A stretch of DNA of 13,632 bases, from assembly GCA_027579435.1 (NCBI GenBank), contig JANBPK010001731.1, forward strand, positions 1 through 13,632. The letters run 5' to 3'. The translations under genes and the position numbers were made by a program. Positions 9,026 through 13,632 of this stretch are shown piece after piece. Source of the DNA: Candolleomyces eurysporus (lineage: Eukaryota; Basidiomycota; Agaricomycetes; Agaricales; Psathyrellaceae). The notes beneath the pieces were generated by a model. The model was not told the origin of the DNA. It was given only the letters and a program-made list of their open reading frames with translations, and did not search any database. Positions within the stretch are counted from its first letter, which is position 1; the number at the start of each line of letters is the position of its first letter.

Positions 9026-9766
9026 CTATTGATTGAGGAGTGTCTCAATCACCTTCCAAGCGGATTCTGCTGAATCGTCCAGTCGACGTACTTTGCCGCA
9101 GAAAGATTCCTGGAGCTTCTTCGATTTCTCGTCTCCTTCGGCCTCAGACGGGCACATGTTCCATCGGGTGGTCGTAAGGATAACCTTTGATGCCGCGTTC
9201 TTTTCACAAATACGTTGGAATTCCTCAAGGCCCGGAAATTCACTTTGACCACTGCGACTACCCCAAATCTGACACAGACACACGACCCCGGCAGTGTGCA
9301 TATCAGAATTGTAATTCCTATGCACCCTTCGTCAGCCTATATCCGGATTTAAACTTCATGCACACTCACGAAGACTTGAGCCAGCCGGCAAGGTTGGCGA
9401 TAGAAGACGATACATGATACATGTTTTCCCAGCCTGGTGTATCAACCAAAACGAGCCGTCGACCGCGGAGACCGGCTTTGAGGCTAGATCTCTGGGGAAT
9501 TGTGGTGACATAGCTTCGAAGTTCCTTAGTACAAGCTGAGTGCCCGGAACTAGTATTTGCCTCGTTCTTTCCTAGAATATGATTGATGAACTGAACGCAG
9601 TATTACATTTTGCGAATGACCGTTCGAATCATTGAAGGGGCTCACGGTACTCTTTCCGTGGCCCGAAGGACCAATTACCCTGTTGACCTCGGTTAGCTTG
9701 AGTGGGTCAAGGGACAGTCATAGTACAATGGACATACGGAATTACAATATCGTCCTGCTGGCTCAT
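9026..9766 (-). CDS. L5: P-loop GTPase-like protein, H-type, truncated by an in-frame stop
   Basis: Exons 9766-9738, 9679-9646, 9590-9370 and 9317-9026, with introns of 58, 55 and 52 nt; 191 residues. The start is the first ATG after an in-frame TAA; the N-terminus is only MSQQDDIVIP. G1 is GPSGHGKST (13-21), G3 is DTPGWEN (71-77) and G4 is TTRWN (144-148). The frame stops at TAG (9028-9026) after AWKVIETLLNQ. Beyond the stop the same frame continues with GDGLHGTGSKIFFCF, which matches the L2 C-terminus (DGVHGLGSTKSFLCL), then the conserved last intron and a stop. The ancestral protein was therefore about 23 residues longer. L5 is a sister of L2 by its G1, FINH segment and exon 3 length. It may still be functional, because the G domain is complete, or it may be an early pseudogene. 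Confidence 0.65.
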
Positions 9767-10323
9767 CTGTGTGAAGGGTGTAGACGGTAGCGCTTTTGCG
9801 GCTGTCTTTGAAGGTTTGGATGAACTTTGGCTCCTGACGCATTATCTGTATTTTAACCAAACCGTGCTAGGTATTATTAAAACATGAGACAGCAGGGCAG
9901 TCACCGTGGGCAATGCATTATCCTGGATCTGAGGCACCCCATGCAGCGTGCACATGTTGTTCGTGCACTCCACCATGCCACCGGGCGAAAGCAGAACTCA
10001 TTCAATGGAACAAGGTGTCACAGCGCTTCCGCAGAAGTTGTGACCCAGATACACGCGCTGTTACAACTTCCAGCGAATGGGAGGCCCAGGTATTTTAGCG
10101 CTGGAATAAGTCAAGACTGCGGTGAGGAGAAAATCAGAGTTTCAGAAACGCTGTAGTATATCCGAAAATGTCAAAAGAGGGGGCGAACCATGTGTTATCT
10201 ATAAGTGCGCAGTGGACCTCTTCGTTGATTTCGGTGACTCACCGCCTCAATTCACCACACCCTCAGATTCAATATCAGTCATGGTATGTACTGCCCGTAC
10301 GATAAATACTATGTTTGAATAAA
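9767..10323. other. Gene-free spacer between L6 and L5
   Basis: About 560 nt hold the presumed promoter of L5 and the 3' flank of L6. Overlapping open frames on the plus strand (61-90 codons) have no recognisable motifs or splice structure, and I see no repeat or RNA gene. Confidence 0.4.
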
Positions 10324-12180
10324 CTAGAGCGATCGTCCAAGAATACGCTTGAAGAACTCCACTATTAATCTAAACACGGAAGATTCAGAACGAGTCCTTC
10401 CAGGCAAACGTCCTGCGTCTGTTTGTTCCAACCGTTTCCCCCGATTTACAATTTGATCCTGAATAAGCAAGACCATCCCATCCAATCCGTTTTCGTTCAC
10501 AATTCTCATGATTAACGCTGAAGCTGAGGCTTCTGTATCTTCCAGTTCCACCGACGGCATTTCCTGAGTTTCCCCTGGCCAAATGCGATTGCATAGATCA
10601 TTTCGGCGACGTCGAGCTTCGGACGCACTAGTGCAGAGCTGGGACCTCGTTTGTGCCAGGAATACGATCCTCCCAAGTGCTTCAGACCCACAGATCGCCC
10701 GGAACATGTCCAAACCCAAGGCATGACCTTCGTTTAGGCGACCAGTGCCAATGTCGTGAACATAAACGACGCCTGCGATCCTCGCCCCGGCGTTATATCT
10801 TAGCGTAGAAGGCTTTAGCGCCAGATCATGAAGAAAAAAAATGGGACATACGAGAAAACGAGCCATTGAGCGAGTCTTCCCAAGATTTCTCTCATGTCTT
10901 GATCGACATGGTCGAACCCGGCTGTATCAACTAAGACCAGGCGACGACGCTCCGGGGAGATATTCCGAGGCAGAGGGACTATGTAATGCGTCACCTCTGA
11001 CGTGCATGGCCCGAAACCATCGTTGACTTCAGCACGTTCCCCTTGAGACTGGAAAGCTGATAGGACATTGTTTATAAACTAGAAATTGTCAGACGAAATC
11101 TCTTTCCTCGGAATTATTGCACGTACTGAGCTCTTCCCAACCCCCGTGGGCCCCATAACCCTGGTTTAATCTGTCAGAAGTACTCGTCGTAGATCAACTT
11201 GGGTCACTCACGGGACAACGATATCGTTAGGTCGAATAGTTTGCCCTCTCGCATCTGTCTGCTGAAGTTTCTTTCCCTTGGTGACAAGCTGGTGCTGGAT
11301 GTTGAGAATGGTCCCATCCACCTCAGCATGCCCATGCTTCTCGAGGATAGCATCTATAATATTCCAAGCGTGCTCCGGGCCAGTTGGAAGACGCTTCATC
11401 GTAGCCGTCCCCTGTGCCTGAGACTGATCGAGTAAGTTGCGCCAGAAATTCTTCTCCAGCTCTTGCTCCCTCTTGGTGCCGGTCTCGGGTGGGCAAACGT
11501 CCCATCGTGTTGTGGCAAGAATAACCCTTGAGAGGCCGCCATCTCCACAGATCTTTCGGAACACCTTGACGTTGGAACAGTCGCTTCGGGTCATACGATT
11601 AGGGTAGATGGGATACATGTAGACGACACAGGACACCTTCATATTGTGGCCATATCTGCACGGAATGCGGTGAAAGGAAGCTCAATGGCTGGAAATTTTC
11701 GTCACTCACGCGGATGCCAGCCAGAGAGCAATGCGACGGAGAATCTCGGCATCACTTATATTCGTGTCGTCGAAGCCAGGCGTGTCCACTAGAACGAGAT
11801 TTCTGCCGGACAATTTGTACCTCTCAGCCAGCTCTTCTTTGATGGGTACAACATAATGCTGCAGTTGTTGCGTGCAAGACTGAAATCCATCGCTGGTGTG
11901 AGCCATGGACTTCCCAATAACGCTGTTTACGAACTTCGTCAAGTGGGTCAATTGCCTGACTGCTGAGCGCGCGGAGAGAGATTTTCTTACTGTACTCTTC
12001 CCGACCCCCGTAGGGCCCATGATCCTAGCATTCCACGTTAGCTCCGTTCTGGCGCGATAGCAGAGCGAGAGAAAGAGGAGCATACGGGACAATGATATCG
12101 TTTTCATCCAACCCCTCATCTCCCTTCACGTAGACATCTTGCGGATCTTTGATAAGGTTTCTGAGCGAGTTTTTGAGCAT
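10324..12180 (-). CDS. L6: predicted tandem double-GTPase protein (two fused family copies)
   Basis: Exons 12180-12086, 12024-11991, 11933-11710, 11655-11212, 11160-11127, 11078-10852 and 10798-10324; introns 61, 57, 54, 51, 48 and 53 nt; 1533 coding nt, 510 residues. Domain 1: DVYVKGDEG then NDIIVP, G1 GPTGVGKST (35-43), G3 DTPGFDD (93-99), G4 TTRWD (166-170), all intact. After TDA (251-253) the exon runs without a break into RGQTIRPNDIVVP, the N-terminal segment of a second copy, and the usual intron 1 follows in the usual phase. Domain 2: G1 GPTGVGKSS (269-277), G3 DTAGFDH (328-334), and a degenerate G4 where AQTRSQ replaces TTRWD, so nucleotide-base selection is probably lost. It ends in an amphipathic basic helix (FRLIVEFFKRILGRSL). 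No ATG near the junction could start domain 2 alone. I infer fusion by unequal crossover or deletion, giving an active plus a pseudo-GTPase half. Confidence 0.8.
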
Positions 12181-12724
12181 TGTTAAGTCCCAATCACGTC
12201 ACAGAATCAACGGGCACGGAAAGCGGTAAGGCTCTCTGTTATATCGATGCGGCCGGTGTCCTAGATCAGAGAGCACGCACAATAATTGAGGGAAACATGA
12301 GAAAACTTACGAAGACACGGCTTTATAGGCTAGGAATGACGCAGTCATCGAGTTCATGCACGAGGTTTCAACGTGCTCCTAAATCGCGAGATCTCGGTTC
12401 TGGAAAGGCTGTCTTGAGCCGTAACGCGTAACGCCTCAACCCATTTGCGATAGTAACGGCGCGGGTTCATGATGCAGCTATGCATTTTGAGAGGAATACG
12501 GGACTGAAACGAGGCGTATGCTAATTCAGTTGAATCTGAGAAAACGGTCTGAAGCCACATGAAAAATGTGCGACTGTGATGCGATCAATTCACACGTTCG
12601 TTTTCTTCGCGAAGCTACAACGCCAGATTGACAGAGAGAGTATTTGACGAGCAGATAAGTATCATATACAAGCTGCGAACTGTTTAGTGCCTCAGTTCCC
12701 CGTCACAATAATACTGGGCATGTC
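12181..12724. other. Gene-free spacer between L7 and L6
   Basis: About 540 nt contain the presumed promoter of L6 and the 3' flank of L7. Open frames on both strands (68-83 codons) have no family motif. I see no repeat or RNA gene. Confidence 0.4.
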
Positions 12725-13632
12725 CTACTGCGGGAAGTGTATCTGGCGCCCGCCAGGTGGTTTTCCACTCCTCCGACTCCTTCCGAGAACGTGGTCGTGC
12801 GTCGCGAGGAGAAGATCCTTTTCCCCTCTCTTCGAGCATTCGAAAAGCTCTTGTCCTGCATCAGTGTGTCGGAGTTTCTTGACTTCATCGACGAGTTGAC
12901 GTTGAATAGCGAGCGTGATACCGGTGCACTCGGACGCCTGACTGAGCACCGTATCAATGACGCCCCATGCAGAGTCGGGGGAGTTCACAAGGCGGGGCAT
13001 GATTTGCAGAGACTTGGGTACTCCATTTGCCCAAAACATTCCCTGAAGCTCTTGCTCCCGCTTTTCGCCCGTCCCAGGTGAGCATATGTCCCATCTGGTT
13101 GTGGCGAGAGCAACGCTCGGTCGAGGAGGGTCTTCCCCGCACAGCCTGCGGAAAATGCTGAAGTACAACAGATCCCTTTGTCCAATCCGACGTGCAGGGA
13201 AAATGGAATGTATATATACTGTCCCGAGAATTTTAATGCCGGCGCTGTACCTGGCGCATGCTATCGATGAGGAGACTGATCGCGGAAGGAAGGGAGTCGC
13301 ACTCACGAAGCCGCCAGCCAAGTCGAAATCCGACGAAGTACTTCCCACTCGCTGAGACTCGTATGGTCAAGTGCAGGAGTGTCGACTAAAATGAGCCGTC
13401 GACTAGCGGTTCCTGGGTGCTTTTCAGAGAGGACTGGCGGGATTTCTGTAATGTAGTGTCTCAGTCGGTCGGTACACGATGCGAAGCCATCGTCAACGGC
13501 TGCCACCGGATTCCCGGCCAAATTGTTGATGAACTGAACGGACGAAGAGGTTTTCAAGGAGTCAATAAGTGATAGACTGCTTTACCGTGCTCCGTACCGT
13601 GCTTTTACCAGCGCCTGCAGGACCCATGATTC
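12725..13632 (-). CDS. L7: P-loop GTPase-like protein, 5' end outside the window
   Basis: Visible exons are 13631-13598 (the P-loop exon, whose acceptor lies at the very edge), 13533-13307 and 13250-12725; introns are 64 and 56 nt. The first exon and intron 1 are beyond the right edge. G1 is GPAGAGKST, G3 is DTPALDH (Ala in place of the G3 Gly, as in L4) and G4 is ATTRWDIC with its Asp kept. FINNLAGNPVA follows the P-loop, GTVYIHSIFP precedes G4, and LVNSPDSAWGVID and ITLAIQRQLVDEVKKLRHTDA match L1, L3 and L6. The C-terminus is its own: a basic, Gly/Arg-rich stretch (GRSRRSGKPPGGR) ending HFPQ, with no last intron seen, so the final 25-30 residues could be mis-predicted. Confidence 0.75.

Noticed and set aside
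9884..10322. Overlapping plus-strand frames of 61-90 codons
   Set aside because: Low-information Cys/His/Arg-rich translations without motif, splice structure or homology to the array.
12737..13355. Plus-strand frames opposite L7
   Set aside because: Shadows of the L7 exon encoding ATTRWD and the IQRQLVD block.

Overview
The window looks like genomic DNA from a filamentous fungus, most likely a basidiomycete. Every convincing gene is broken by several very short introns (about 47-67 nt, GT...AG, some with a CTRAC-like branch site just before the acceptor). There are no Shine-Dalgarno sites or operons, and the encoded proteins resemble the small P-loop GTPases (AIG1/GIMAP or MMR_HSR1-like) that are expanded in mushroom-forming fungi. 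I cannot name the species. Three single Ns, each beside a homopolymer run, suggest a draft assembly.

Layout. Positions 1-740 are a degenerate array of about 20-bp near-palindromes, often spaced exactly 42 nt. Two perfect 7-bp hairpins follow at 847-885. From 1325 to the right edge there is one array of related GTPase genes, numbered here L1-L7: L1 (1325-2410, -), L2 (3264-4170, -, frameshifted), L3 (4650-5778, -), L4 (7145-8723, +), L5 (9026-9766, -, early stop), L6 (10324-12180, -, two GTPase domains in one frame) and L7 (12725-13632, -, cut by the window edge). L4 is the only gene on the plus strand. The spaces between them hold no gene I can support, apart from one unexplained open frame at 2768-3169 (-).

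All eight GTPase domains share one gene structure. Intron 1 (phase 2) lies just before the P-loop. A 34-nt exon encodes the P-loop and ends exactly after GKS[TS]. Intron 2 (phase 0) follows, then the exon with the DTPG (G3) motif. Intron 3 (phase 2) comes next, then a long exon with an ATTRWD-like G4 motif. In several genes a last intron is followed at once by a stop codon. This architecture let me assemble the genes by eye and shows they arose by tandem duplication.

The most interesting points are: (a) L6, where one GTPase domain runs in frame into the N-terminal segment of the next, giving a predicted 510-residue tandem GTPase; (b) L4, where the conserved last intron leads not to a stop but to a basic, NLS-like patch and a Ser/Thr/Gly-rich tail with five FG motifs, like an FG nucleoporin; (c) decay of the G3/G4 motifs in some copies beside intact ones, suggesting a mix of active GTPases and pseudo-GTPases; (d) the 34-nt P-loop microexon; (e) the palindrome array. 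What the cluster does is unknown. A rapidly evolving signalling or self/non-self recognition family is a reasonable guess, not a result.
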